Assembly (NCBI GenBank): GCA_047611265.1
Contig: JBLFWM010000006.1
Span: 16,317 to 80,316 of the forward strand
DNA length: 64,000 bases
Direction: 5' to 3'
Source of the DNA: GCA-2698665 sp047611265
GTDB lineage: Bacteria > Pseudomonadota > Gammaproteobacteria > GCA-002705445 > GCA-002716945
Shown here: one piece after another, positions 51,376-59,819 of the stretch
Position numbering within the stretch: position 1 is the stretch's first letter
Layout of the letters: each line of letters begins with the position of its first letter
Program-made: the position numbers and the translations under genes
Notes under the pieces: generated by a model
What the model was told of the DNA's origin: nothing
The model's input: the letters and a program-made list of their open reading frames with translations, nothing else
The model's database searches: none

Positions 51376-51406
51376 GAAAGCTCATAATTTTATCTTATGA
51401 GCTTTC
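51376..51406. terminator. Perfect 12-bp hairpin between two receptor units
   Basis: GAAAGCTCATAA (51376-51387) and TTATGAGCTTTC (51395-51406), 7-base loop. It lies downstream of the FecA-type receptor gene and upstream of the DUF2946-like gene, so it probably insulates the two units. No strong T-run follows on either strand. Confidence 0.6.
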
Positions 51407-51429
51407 AACGAGGTTATGAAATCCTAGTA

Positions 51430-51482
51430 GGACATCTTACTTAAGGGAGAGATTAAGAATAGTTCTCTTAAGCTTGATGTCC
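51430..51482. repeat. Long interrupted inverted repeat after the FecA-type receptor gene
   Basis: GGACATC-3 nt-CTTAAG on one side (51430-51445) mirrors CTTAAG-3 nt-GATGTCC on the other (51467-51482), around a 21-base centre that itself can pair in part (AGAG/CTCT). It starts 30 bases past the receptor stop. It may be a 3' UTR stabiliser, a terminator for either strand, or a structured RNA. Confidence 0.55.
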
Positions 51483-51511
51483 CCTTTTATTTTCCACCGG
51501 AGAGATGAAAA

Positions 51512-53758
51512 TTAAAAATCGAATTTTACTCCTGCCATTACAGACAATGGTTTATTTGGACGTTTACCATACTCATGCTCTGAAGCCACAATGACTTTAT
51601 CGAATAAGTTGTCTACGTTCAAAAATAATCTTGCATCTTTAATTCCATTTGAATTCACAGCAACATTCATGCCAGTGTGTAAGTCAAATATAAATGCTTT
51701 ACCAGTTCTGTAAGTATTTGCATCATTAGTAAAAGTATCGTCTTGGTACTTAGCACCTAGAGCAATGCTCCAGTTGTTAGTTTCCATACCAATAGATGTA
51801 TACAGTTGGAAATCAGGTACATAAGCAATTGAATTGCCGCTGAAACTAGTTTCACCACCTGTATATTCAGAACTTTGTAACATACCACTAATCATTAATG
51901 GATATCTTACTGAACTATGTCCAGCCATTCCTTTCATTTGAGGAGCAGCGAACATATTGTTAAGTCTGTATTGGAATTCAATACCTTCAACTTCTGCGGA
52001 GCCTTTGTTAGTTGTTGATCCCGAATCAGCGGAAGCACAACCATTTGCTTCTAAACATGAGTCAATTAATTGACTGTAGTCATTATAGAAAGCAATAACT
52101 TCAAAGTAACTGTTGTTTGTTTGTTTTCTGAAACCAATTTCATAGTTATCAGATTTTTCGGGCTCAATTGTAGCTGCTGATCCTGCATCTACAGGGCTGT
52201 GACCTTCACTGAAACCAACAAACATAGTTTGACCGCCACCCATATTATAAATAGTGGATGCAGCCATCATAGTTGCTGAATCTTGAATATCTTTTTTAGA
52301 GCTACCTGGAGTTCCATTAGTACCATCATTTTTCTCTGTGTCTTCATAACGAATACCTAGAGTATGAGTGAATGCACCTGCCGCGATAACATCTTTTAAA
52401 TGCCAAGATGATGCATCAGTATCTTTTAACTCACCGTCTGTGAATTGTGTACCGTCTTCACCAAGAGTAGATAACCACTTCATAGTACCGTTGGCATCAA
52501 CAGTATATCTTTGGCTAAATCCAGAATCGTTTCTAGCTCTATAATCTTTATGACGTCTGTATCCATACTCAAGGGCGTGGTTACCAATATCATGATTGAC
52601 TACAAATTGAACACCAGTCATACCGTAATCACGATGACCCATCGATCTTTTAATATACTCGTTTGCAACCATAGCTGTTTGATTTGTTAAAATGTTACAT
52701 GCTCTAAGCTCTATTCCCGTATCACCGGCGCAATTACCTTGCATATCAATATTAGAGAATTTCACAGTAGCATTATTAGTATTACCACCATCACCATCAG
52801 GATCTACATACATTTCACCACTTTTACCCCAAAGACGACTGTATCTGGTTTTATAAAGTTTAGACGTAATAGTCATGTTAGATGAAGGTTGCATAGTATG
52901 AGTAAAAATATATCTATGATAATCATTATCCATTTGATCTATTGAAGACAGTGCATATCGTTGATATGGATCGGCCGCAAAATCTGCACCTGTTAAACCA
53001 ATATATGTTTCATTAGATGTTTCAGAAGTATTTGAACTTGTTATTTCAAAAGTCTGATTCCATGAACTATTTACCGGGGTATAACTAAGTTTAAATAAAT
53101 CAGTTTGTTTATCAAAACCAGCATCAGTATTATTACCAGTACCTTTTATATTCTTATAACCATCAGCTCTGTAGTCATGATATTCAAAAACATAACCGAT
53201 AGATCCAATATTCCCACCATAGTATGTGTGATTTCTAGAGAAACCATCAACACCTAAAGTTGCAGAATAATGTCCTTCAGCTCCAACAGTTGGAATAGAA
53301 CGAGATAAGAAGTTAATTGTACCTGCAGTAGTTCTAGGTCCATTACCTATAGCTGCTGGTCCTTTTAATACTTCAACTCCTTCCATACGACCAACGTCTG
53401 GGAAGAAGTACATGCTTCCATTAGAATAAATAGCAGGACCTTGTGGTACGCCATCTTCTAGAACGTTAATTTTTGTTGTTCTTAGGGCGCTTGTTCCACG
53501 CATACCTATATTTGTTCTTAGACCATAACCGTCCTCTGTCTGAGAATATACACCCGGAATTCGTCTTAAGACTCTTTCCGCATCTGTATAACCCATCTCT
53601 TTCATTTCATCATCACTGATAAAATGAGCAGAACCAGCTTGTTGTGTCTCATCTTGTGAACCAAACACGCTGACAGGACTGATCTCTTCCGCATAAATTG
53701 GCGCACTGATAATCATCAGTGAAGCAATCGCATATGCTTTAAAGTTTCCCTTTGTCAT
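51512..53758 (-). CDS. TonB-dependent receptor, FecA-type iron uptake
   Basis: 748-residue outer-membrane receptor from the Met at 53758. An extra in-frame ATG at 53773 overlaps the Shine-Dalgarno GAGGA and is not used. Signal peptide to about residue 24, then the TonB box region and plug (RVLRRIPGVYSQTEDGYGLRTNIGMRG, VLEDGVPQGPAIYSNG, GVEVLKGPAAIGNGPRTTAGTINFLSR), then the barrel ending MAGVKFDF. No N-terminal signalling domain is present, so no FecR partner is expected. The plug is closest by motif to FecA-type ferric citrate or siderophore receptors. A Fur-box-like site lies upstream. Confidence 0.88.
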   Translation of the reverse strand: MTKGNFKAYAIASLMIISAPIYAEEISPVSVFGSQDETQQAGSAHFISDDEMKEMGYTDAERVLRRIPGVYSQTEDGYGLRTNIGMRGTSALRTTKINVLEDGVPQGPAIYSNGSMYFFPDVGRMEGVEVLKGPAAIGNGPRTTAGTINFLSRSIPTVGAEGHYSATLGVDGFSRNHTYYGGNIGSIGYVFEYHDYRADGYKNIKGTGNNTDAGFDKQTDLFKLSYTPVNSSWNQTFEITSSNTSETSNETYIGLTGADFAADPYQRYALSSIDQMDNDYHRYIFTHTMQPSSNMTITSKLYKTRYSRLWGKSGEMYVDPDGDGGNTNNATVKFSNIDMQGNCAGDTGIELRACNILTNQTAMVANEYIKRSMGHRDYGMTGVQFVVNHDIGNHALEYGYRRHKDYRARNDSGFSQRYTVDANGTMKWLSTLGEDGTQFTDGELKDTDASSWHLKDVIAAGAFTHTLGIRYEDTEKNDGTNGTPGSSKKDIQDSATMMAASTIYNMGGGQTMFVGFSEGHSPVDAGSAATIEPEKSDNYEIGFRKQTNNSYFEVIAFYNDYSQLIDSCLEANGCASADSGSTTNKGSAEVEGIEFQYRLNNMFAAPQMKGMAGHSSVRYPLMISGMLQSSEYTGGETSFSGNSIAYVPDFQLYTSIGMETNNWSIALGAKYQDDTFTNDANTYRTGKAFIFDLHTGMNVAVNSNGIKDARLFLNVDNLFDKVIVASEHEYGKRPNKPLSVMAGVKFDF

Positions 53759-53841
53759 TATTATTTTCCTCATTTATGTATAAATAGCGTCAATATTTAT
53801 GGCTGAAATAGCCATAGATACAAACAATTGAGTTATTATAT

Positions 53842-53860
53842 GCGAATGATTCTCATTTGT
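53842..53860. promoter_or_regulatory. Fur-box-like operator in the divergent receptor/exbD region
   Basis: GCGAATGATTCTCATTTGT matches the 19-base Fur consensus (GATAATGATAATCATTATC) at 12 of 19 positions by hand count, with the core AATGAT and TCATT intact. A weaker copy (AATACGAATGCTTCTTATT) follows about 20 bases on. It lies between the divergent FecA-type receptor and exbD genes, so iron could control both. Confidence 0.6.
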
Positions 53861-53954
53861 AAATACGAATGCTTCTTATTTCTATTACAAATGATGGTAA
53901 AATATGACATAAGAGGAGATTTTATATAGAATTACTGCTTAACCGAGAGATAAG

Positions 53955-54392
53955 ATGACTAAAATAAGTTTAACGCCAATAATAGATGTAGTATTTATAC
54001 TGCTTATATTCTTTATGTTGGCTACAAATTTCCAATCATTCAATAAGACAGAGATTAAAATGTCAAATGAAACTGCGAGTGTCTCACAAAGTGATAAAAA
54101 GATTTTCTTAATTGAATTTAATAAGGATAGTGAGTTTAAGTTAAATGGTACAGCAGCCAGTTTAGACTCCATAAAGTCAGATATCATATCTAGTAAAAAT
54201 GATGGTGATGACTTTATTGTTATAACTAAGCCATTAAAAGGTGTAGATGTTCAACTTATACTTAGTGTGTTTGCAAACTTAAAATCTAGCAACATAGAGA
54301 ATGTTACATTAGGCATTAGTAAAAATAATACAGATGATTCATATGATAATAAAAAGAAATCTGTGAAAATACCACTTCTCGAGAAACTATAA
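53955..54392 (+). CDS. exbD: ExbD/TolR family protein, first copy
   Basis: 145 residues. The family signature SLTPIIDVVFILLIFFMLAT (residues 5-24) is the single helix with the proton-carrying Asp; a periplasmic domain follows. The cytoplasmic N-terminus is only four residues, shorter than usual; an in-frame TAA 12 bases upstream rules out a longer form. Second exbD follows after 6 bases. Confidence 0.9.
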   Translation: MTKISLTPIIDVVFILLIFFMLATNFQSFNKTEIKMSNETASVSQSDKKIFLIEFNKDSEFKLNGTAASLDSIKSDIISSKNDGDDFIVITKPLKGVDVQLILSVFANLKSSNIENVTLGISKNNTDDSYDNKKKSVKIPLLEKL

Positions 54393-54398
54393 CCTATT

Positions 54399-54794
54399 AT
54401 GAGAATAAAAATTAAAAAACAGATTACAAAAAATGAGGATAACTTGCTCCCTCTTGTTAATATCATATTCTTATTATTAATATTTTTTATGTTAGCCGGA
54501 GTTATAGTAAAACAGAAAGAACTTCATAATGTAGATCTTGCCTCTGCAACCATCGAGGAATATATTGAGAAGGATAAAAATACCTTATTTATTAATGCCG
54601 ATGGATCTTTAACCTTAAATGATGAATCAATTGGCAAGTCTCTGCTTAAAGAAAAATTGATATTACTCAAAACAGATAATATTTTAATAGCTGCTGATGG
54701 ATCTCTAGACTCTAGCTCACTAAATAAGATTCTCTTAATCTTGAGTGATAGTGAAATTAAAAATGTTACCTTACTCTCTAATACAAATGAATGA
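54399..54794 (+). CDS. exbD: ExbD/TolR family protein, second copy
   Basis: 131 residues with basic N-terminus and the helix LLPLVNIIFLLLIFFMLAG. Where ExbD has the proton-carrying Asp (PLIDVVF), this copy has Asn (PLVNIIF), so it may be unable to move protons and instead pair with the first copy. Periplasmic part about 90 residues. It overlaps tonB by 8 bases. Two tandem exbD genes are common in marine Ton systems. Confidence 0.88.
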   Translation: MRIKIKKQITKNEDNLLPLVNIIFLLLIFFMLAGVIVKQKELHNVDLASATIEEYIEKDKNTLFINADGSLTLNDESIGKSLLKEKLILLKTDNILIAADGSLDSSSLNKILLILSDSEIKNVTLLSNTNE

Positions 54795-55350
54795 AATAAC
54801 AAAATTAAATAAGTATCTATTAATAGCATTTGCCATGCATTTATTTTTTTTATTTACACTTACTTCTCCGAAAACAGTTAACGATATTACTACTATTGGT
54901 GAAACTGGAATGAAAATACAGATGATGGTATTAAAAAAAAGTGACGAAGTTTATGATGAAAGTTTAGCCTCTGAAGAAATAAGAAATAAAACAGAGGATT
55001 CAGAAAAAGATCAAGAAATGCTAATGGATAATAGAGAAGTTGGGGAAAAATCAGAATATACTTATGATACTTATTATGGAAAAATTAGACAAACAATAGA
55101 TGCTAATAAAAAATACCCTTTGCTATCTCGTCAAAGAAAAGAAGAGGGGACACCTAAAGTAATGTTTACGATACTAAAAAATGGAGTAGTAACTAACTTA
55201 AGCATAAAATCATCGGGTTACCGTTCTTTAGATAGAGAGGCAAGAAGAATGATTATGATATCATCTCCGTTTCCAAAAATTCCTGATTCAGTTAGCGAAG
55301 AACCTATTTCACTAACAATACCAATTAACTTTAGATTAAAGAATAATTAA
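54787..55350 (+). CDS. tonB: Short TonB-like energy transducer
   Basis: 187 residues from ATG 54787, which overlaps the exbD stop. One N-terminal helix (LLIAFAMHLFFLFTL; residues 9-23), a short acidic linker and a TonB C-terminal domain (TYYGKIRQTIDANKKYP, GTPKVMFTILKNG, SSGYRSLDREA). The long proline-rich linker of E. coli TonB is absent. It should transmit force to the two receptors. Its stop overlaps that of convergent cysG by 4 bases. Confidence 0.9.
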   Translation: MNEITKLNKYLLIAFAMHLFFLFTLTSPKTVNDITTIGETGMKIQMMVLKKSDEVYDESLASEEIRNKTEDSEKDQEMLMDNREVGEKSEYTYDTYYGKIRQTIDANKKYPLLSRQRKEEGTPKVMFTILKNGVVTNLSIKSSGYRSLDREARRMIMISSPFPKIPDSVSEEPISLTIPINFRLKNN

Positions 55351-56741
55351 TCAGCTTTATACCAATTCAGTTTTTCTCTCAATGTCACAACATGACCTAT
55401 GATGAATATTGTAGGCGCATTAGGTTTTTCTTTTTGCACTAGATCATCCATTTCATCAACCGTTGAGGTATATACTTTTTGATTTCGGGTAGTTCCCTGT
55501 TCTATTAGAGCACATGGTGTTTTTGGATCTAGTCCAAATTTTATAAGTTGTGAGCAAATAATATCAATAGAAACAAGACCCATATAAAAAACAATAGTTT
55601 GATTAGGTTGTATTAATTTTTCCCAGTTTAAATCTAATTTTCCTTTCTTTAGATGGCCAGTTACAAATATACATGATTGCGCATGATCTCTATGTGTAAG
55701 AGGAATACCGCTATATGCCGAACATCCACTAGCACTTGTTATTCCTGGAACAACTTGAAAAGAAATATTATTATCTACTAATAAATCAATCTCTTCGCCA
55801 CCCCTCCCAAAAATAAAAGGGTCTCCTCCTTTTAATCTTAGAACTCTTTTACCTTCTTTAGCATATTTAACAAGCAATTCATTAATCTCTTCTTGTCTGA
55901 CCGTATGATTATCTCTTTGTTTACCTACATATATTTTTTCCGCATCTCTTCTAATTAAATCAATTATTGATGGGTGAACTAATCTATCATAAAGCGCAAC
56001 ATCTGCTTGCTGCATTAAACGAAGTGCTCTAAAAGTTAATAAGTCTGGATCTCCAGGTCCTGCTCCAACTAAATAAACCTCTCCTTCTCCTTTTTTCTGT
56101 TCATCAAAATTATCAATTTCTATATTTAAAAATTTTATAGCTTCTTCGTCTTGGCCACTTAATACTAATTCTAAAAATTTACCATTCAACATTTGTTCCC
56201 AAAAGATTCCATTGGATTTAGAATTAACTAATTTTTTTCTGACGGGTATTCTATTTTCAGACACAATTTTTGCCAGTCTTCCATAAGCACCTGGTATCAT
56301 TGTCTCAAGCTTAGTTCTTAACATGCGCGCGAGTACAGGAGAAGATCCCCCTGTAGATACAGCTACAGTTATTGGTCCTCTTTCTAAAATAGACGGGAAT
56401 ATAAAGTCACATATTTTTGGCTTATCAACTACATTAACAAGTATTTTATTATCATTAGCATCTTTAGCAATCTGCTCATTTAATGATTCGTCATTAGTTG
56501 CGGCAATTACAAATGCAAATGAAGAACTGGTTAAGTGTTTAATATTATAATAATCTTTTATTGGGTTTATATTTTTATTAACAAATAATCCTTTTATATA
56601 TGATGTGAATTCTGGGGAAACAATAGTTACGCTTGCGTTTGCTTTTAGCAAAAGATCTAATTTACGTTCAGCAACTTCACCGCCACCTATTAATAGGATT
56701 GACTGTTTACTAAGCTCCATAAAAAAGGGGAAATATTTCAT
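55347..56741 (-). CDS. cysG: Sirohaem synthase CysG
   Basis: 464 residues, trifunctional. The N-terminal precorrin-2 dehydrogenase/ferrochelatase part has LLIGGGEVAERKLDLLL (about 17-33) and FVIAATND; the C-terminal SAM uroporphyrinogen III methyltransferase part has VGAGPGDPDLLTFRALR (about 226-242), RLKGGDPFIFGRGGEE and PGITSASG. It makes sirohaem, the cofactor of DsrAB, so it fits the sulfur region even though it is encoded 13 kb from dsrA. Start shares one base with the Sel1 gene stop. Confidence 0.97.
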   Translation of the reverse strand: MKYFPFFMELSKQSILLIGGGEVAERKLDLLLKANASVTIVSPEFTSYIKGLFVNKNINPIKDYYNIKHLTSSSFAFVIAATNDESLNEQIAKDANDNKILVNVVDKPKICDFIFPSILERGPITVAVSTGGSSPVLARMLRTKLETMIPGAYGRLAKIVSENRIPVRKKLVNSKSNGIFWEQMLNGKFLELVLSGQDEEAIKFLNIEIDNFDEQKKGEGEVYLVGAGPGDPDLLTFRALRLMQQADVALYDRLVHPSIIDLIRRDAEKIYVGKQRDNHTVRQEEINELLVKYAKEGKRVLRLKGGDPFIFGRGGEEIDLLVDNNISFQVVPGITSASGCSAYSGIPLTHRDHAQSCIFVTGHLKKGKLDLNWEKLIQPNQTIVFYMGLVSIDIICSQLIKFGLDPKTPCALIEQGTTRNQKVYTSTVDEMDDLVQKEKPNAPTIFIIGHVVTLREKLNWYKAD

Positions 56742-57181
56742 TAAGGTTTTTCGATTCCCGCCTTCTTATACCAATGCTGTGCTTTATCTAAATCTTGAGG
56801 AACAAGTTTTCCTTCTTCATAAATCATAGCAAGCGTTGTTGCAGATCCCATTAAACCTTGATCTGCCGCTTTGGTAAACCATTCTATGCTTTTCTCTATA
56901 TCTTTATCTGTGCACTCACCTTCAAAAAACATAAAGCCGAAAGCATGTTGAGCAAGAGGGTATCCTTTATTTGCAGCGCTACCCATATAATCAAAAGCTT
57001 TTTGCGTGCTTGCTTGACAACCCAGCCCATTCTGTAACATGATTGCCATCCTATACATTGCTTCGACGTTACCTTCATCTGCAATGGGTGATAATAATTT
57101 TATAGCATGAGCAAAACTTTTTGTTTCAAAAGCAGCTATACCACTTTCTAATTCCATTGCCCTGTTTTCATATTTATCCAT
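56741..57181 (-). CDS. Sel1-repeat protein
   Basis: 146 residues with three Sel1/TPR-like repeats (AMYRMAIMLQNGLG, AQHAFGFMFFEGE, SATTLAMIYEEGKLVPQD), each followed by a KAxxWY-type helix. No signal peptide, so likely a cytoplasmic adaptor. Coupled to cysG by a TAATG overlap and to the glutaredoxin gene by a 1-base gap. A role in sirohaem or thiol metabolism is only suggested by position. Confidence 0.85.
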   Translation of the reverse strand: MDKYENRAMELESGIAAFETKSFAHAIKLLSPIADEGNVEAMYRMAIMLQNGLGCQASTQKAFDYMGSAANKGYPLAQHAFGFMFFEGECTDKDIEKSIEWFTKAADQGLMGSATTLAMIYEEGKLVPQDLDKAQHWYKKAGIEKP

Positions 57182-57182
57182 A

Positions 57183-57437
57183 TTAATCCTTTAATAAATT
57201 CTCTAGCTTGCCATCCATATCATGCTCAATTAAATCATCAAATCCACCCACATGATAATCACCAATAAAGATTTGTGGTACAGATTGCCTTTTAGATCTT
57301 TCCATCATAATTTTTATCTCTTCAGGATTTTGATCAATCATAATGTCTTCGTATGGAATATCTTTCTTTGTAAAGAAATTTTTAGCTCTAACACAAAATG
57401 GGCATATTCTCGTGCTATATATAACAACTTTTTTCAT
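57183..57437 (-). CDS. grxC: Glutaredoxin 3-type dithiol glutaredoxin
   Basis: 84 residues. Active site CPFC at positions 12-15, with the glutathione-binding SVPQIFIGDYHVGGFDD (about 53-69). The CPFC site is a variant of the classic CPYC. It reduces disulfides with glutathione in the cytoplasm. In an operon with the Sel1 and cysG genes. Confidence 0.92.
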   Translation of the reverse strand: MKKVVIYSTRICPFCVRAKNFFTKKDIPYEDIMIDQNPEEIKIMMERSKRQSVPQIFIGDYHVGGFDDLIEHDMDGKLENLLKD

Positions 57438-57460
57438 CTCAACTCTCCAGCCTATATTTC

Positions 57461-57796
57461 TTACTTATAGTGTGTAATTTGTCTCTTATAATTTTTTTGG
57501 ATTATTACCCCTAGGATATCATAAGAATTATCTAATAGAATTTCTGGATACATGTCATTTAAAGCTATTAAATATCTTTTATCACCTTCTTTAACGAACT
57601 TTCGAAACCACCTGACTCCTTCGTATTCTATAAAAATATATTGACCATCCTCGCATTGCCCAACAGGATCTATAATAACTATGCAGTCTTTATTAAATTC
57701 TGGTTCCATACTGTTATCTGTTACTTGTAGAGCAAATGCTTCTGATGCACCACAATTAGATTCAATGTTATCAAGGTTTTCTTCATTCATAGGCAA
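57461..57796 (-). CDS. Single-domain S24/LexA-like peptidase-fold protein
   Basis: 111 residues. NSMEPEF (Ser29) followed by D.VIIDP and GQYIFIEYEGVRWFRKFV and ALND corresponds to the C-terminal self-cleavage domain of LexA and phage repressors. There is no DNA-binding domain. The usual catalytic Lys in the strand after the beta-turn is not clearly aligned (RWFRK). It leads the operon with grxC, the Sel1 gene and cysG. It may be a regulator fragment or a sensor; function unknown. Confidence 0.6.
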   Translation of the reverse strand: MPMNEENLDNIESNCGASEAFALQVTDNSMEPEFNKDCIVIIDPVGQCEDGQYIFIEYEGVRWFRKFVKEGDKRYLIALNDMYPEILLDNSYDILGVIIQKNYKRQITHYK

Positions 57797-57855
57797 ATTA
57801 TAGTTGAATTACTGTTGTTATCTACTAAAAATTATATTTAAATCAATATATTGCT

Positions 57856-57972
57856 AGTAATTGGGAAGATTCAAGAGCTAATAATAGTTGGAAGAAACTT
57901 TGGGAAATAAAATTATTTATTTTTAATTTACCTTTTTGATTTGAAAAATTTCTTAAGTAATTGGGAAGATTC
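57856..57972. repeat. 17-base direct repeat, 100 bases apart
   Basis: AGTAATTGGGAAGATTC occurs at 57856-57872 and again at 57956-57972. The second copy lies inside the 3' end of tadA, the first in the gap downstream. It looks like a small local duplication of the tadA end. Confidence 0.6.
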
Positions 57973-58398
57973 TTCTGCCATCATTCCAGAGAAAAATTCT
58001 GGCTTATGATGACAAGATGATGATTCAAAGATTTTAGGTCCATTTAATACCCCTCCACTTTTTTTATCTTCAGCGGCAAAATATAGATTTTTTATTCTTG
58101 CAAAACTAATAGCTTGAGCACACATTGGACATGGCTCCAGACTTACGTACATATCACAATCAATAAGCCTTTCATTATGAATCACTTGCATTGCTTTTTG
58201 TATTGCTAACATCTCTGCATGGGCTATAGATGATTGGATTCCTCTCATTTGATTTGAAAAAGCAGCTAGAACTTCAGAATTTCTTCTTTGCACTATAACT
58301 GCACCGACGGGAACCTCATCATTATCAAATGCTGTGTGAGCAAGCTCTAACGCTAATCCCATAAAAAGATTATTATTATCGTGATCCGAGGTGATCAT
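57928..58398 (-). CDS. tadA: tRNA-specific adenosine deaminase
   Basis: 156 residues, zinc cytidine-deaminase fold. HAEMLAIQKAM (His and catalytic Glu) and EPCPMCAQA (two zinc cysteines) are intact. It converts A34 to inosine in tRNA-Arg(ACG). It starts 1 base after the dihydroorotase stop, so both are co-transcribed. Confidence 0.93.
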   Translation of the reverse strand: MITSDHDNNNLFMGLALELAHTAFDNDEVPVGAVIVQRRNSEVLAAFSNQMRGIQSSIAHAEMLAIQKAMQVIHNERLIDCDMYVSLEPCPMCAQAISFARIKNLYFAAEDKKSGGVLNGPKIFESSSCHHKPEFFSGMMAEESSQLLKKFFKSKR

Positions 58399-58399
58399 T

Positions 58400-59740
58400 C
58401 TAATTAATGGTTTCTTTAAACAATACTGGTTTACCTATTGGCTCCAACATTTCATCTTCTCTCATAACCATATGACCTCTAATAATTGTCATTATTGGCC
58501 ATCCCTTTACTTTCATCCCATCATAAGGAGTCCAGCCAGTCTTTGATTTTTGCTGAGCATTAGTTATAGTATTTTTTTTATTTAAATCGACAATTGTAAA
58601 GTCAGCATTATAACCTTCTTTGATTCTGCCTTTATTAACAAGACCGTGAATTCTTTCAGGGCCATACGACCAAAGCTCAACTAATTTTTCTAGAGTTAAT
58701 CGCCCTTCATTAACATGATTAAGCATGACTGGAACTAAAGTCTGTACTCCTGGCGTACCACTTGGTGACTTAGGGTATATTTCTGCTTTCTCTTCCAAAG
58801 TATGTGGTGCATGGTCAGATGCAAGTATATCTACCGTGCCATCATTTAAGGCCTTCCACAATGCATCCTGATGATGTTTCTCTCTAATTGGGGGATTTTG
58901 TTGCGCTAGAGTTCCAAGATTTTCATAACAATCAGGAGCATGCAAAGTAAGGTGATTAGCTAATAACTCTACACTCGCAATATCTTTATTTTTTCTTAAA
59001 AAATCCATCTCTTCAGAAGTTGTGATATGTAACACATGAACACGTCTATTATATTTTCTAGCTATGTTGACAACTCTCTTGGTCGCAGATAAACAACTCT
59101 CGGGTGAGCGCCACTTACAATGGAGAGAGACATCATGGCTATCTCCCAATATTGTTTTCATGTTTTCTTCCATGATATATTGATCTTCTGCATGAACTGC
59201 TACAACTCTCTTGCCATTAGATAGTACAGACGTAACCTCATCATCACTTGCTGCTAACAAGTCTCCAGTGCTTGCACCCATAAATATTTTAATTCCACAA
59301 ATACCCGGTGCGTTTTCCCATTTACCTAAATTAGGACCTGTTCTACCTGTGCCACCAAGATAAAAAGCATAATCAGTCCATGCAACTCGGCTGGCCCTAG
59401 ATAATTTATCTTCTATAGTTTCTGGTGTAATTGTTAATGGGCTTGTATTAGGCATTTCAAAAACAGCGACAACTCCGCCTGCTGCTGCTGCTAACATTCC
59501 TGATTCCAGGTTTTCTTTATTCTCTAGCCCAGGTTCTCTAAAATGTACCTGGGAATCTATAACTCCTGGAAGAATATGTAAGCCAGTGCAATCAATTATA
59601 TTGTCGGCACTACAATCAGATAAATTTCCAATAGCAGAAATATTCTCACCTTTAATTGCAATATCAACTTCCATAGTTCCATCCGGAAGAACAGCTTTTC
59701 CATTTTTAAGTATAATGTCGTAATGTATTTTTTTAGCCAT
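58400..59740 (-). CDS. pyrC: Dihydroorotase, long amidohydrolase type
   Basis: 446 residues. Zinc ligands in DSQVHFREPG (about 58-67), the lysine region IKIFMGASTG (about 150-159), HVLHITTSEE (about 236), NHLTLHAPD and SDHAPHTLEEK (about 307-317). It closes carbamoyl-aspartate to dihydroorotate in pyrimidine synthesis. The length and the VFEMPNTSPL segment match the group of roughly 440-residue dihydroorotases; an allantoinase or hydantoinase role is less likely. Upstream region divergent from the MerC-like gene. Confidence 0.88.
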   Translation of the reverse strand: MAKKIHYDIILKNGKAVLPDGTMEVDIAIKGENISAIGNLSDCSADNIIDCTGLHILPGVIDSQVHFREPGLENKENLESGMLAAAAGGVVAVFEMPNTSPLTITPETIEDKLSRASRVAWTDYAFYLGGTGRTGPNLGKWENAPGICGIKIFMGASTGDLLAASDDEVTSVLSNGKRVVAVHAEDQYIMEENMKTILGDSHDVSLHCKWRSPESCLSATKRVVNIARKYNRRVHVLHITTSEEMDFLRKNKDIASVELLANHLTLHAPDCYENLGTLAQQNPPIREKHHQDALWKALNDGTVDILASDHAPHTLEEKAEIYPKSPSGTPGVQTLVPVMLNHVNEGRLTLEKLVELWSYGPERIHGLVNKGRIKEGYNADFTIVDLNKKNTITNAQQKSKTGWTPYDGMKVKGWPIMTIIRGHMVMREDEMLEPIGKPVLFKETIN

Positions 59741-59819
59741 AAAACAATAATAGCAATATCAGCAAGTATATTTCTATATATATTAATAAAAACTTGATTT
59801 TAATGAATATATTGGTAAA

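Noticed and set aside
53759..53773. Upstream ATG of the FecA-type receptor
   Set aside because: The ATG itself is part of the Shine-Dalgarno region (ATGAGGA) of the next ATG, which gives a normal signal peptide.
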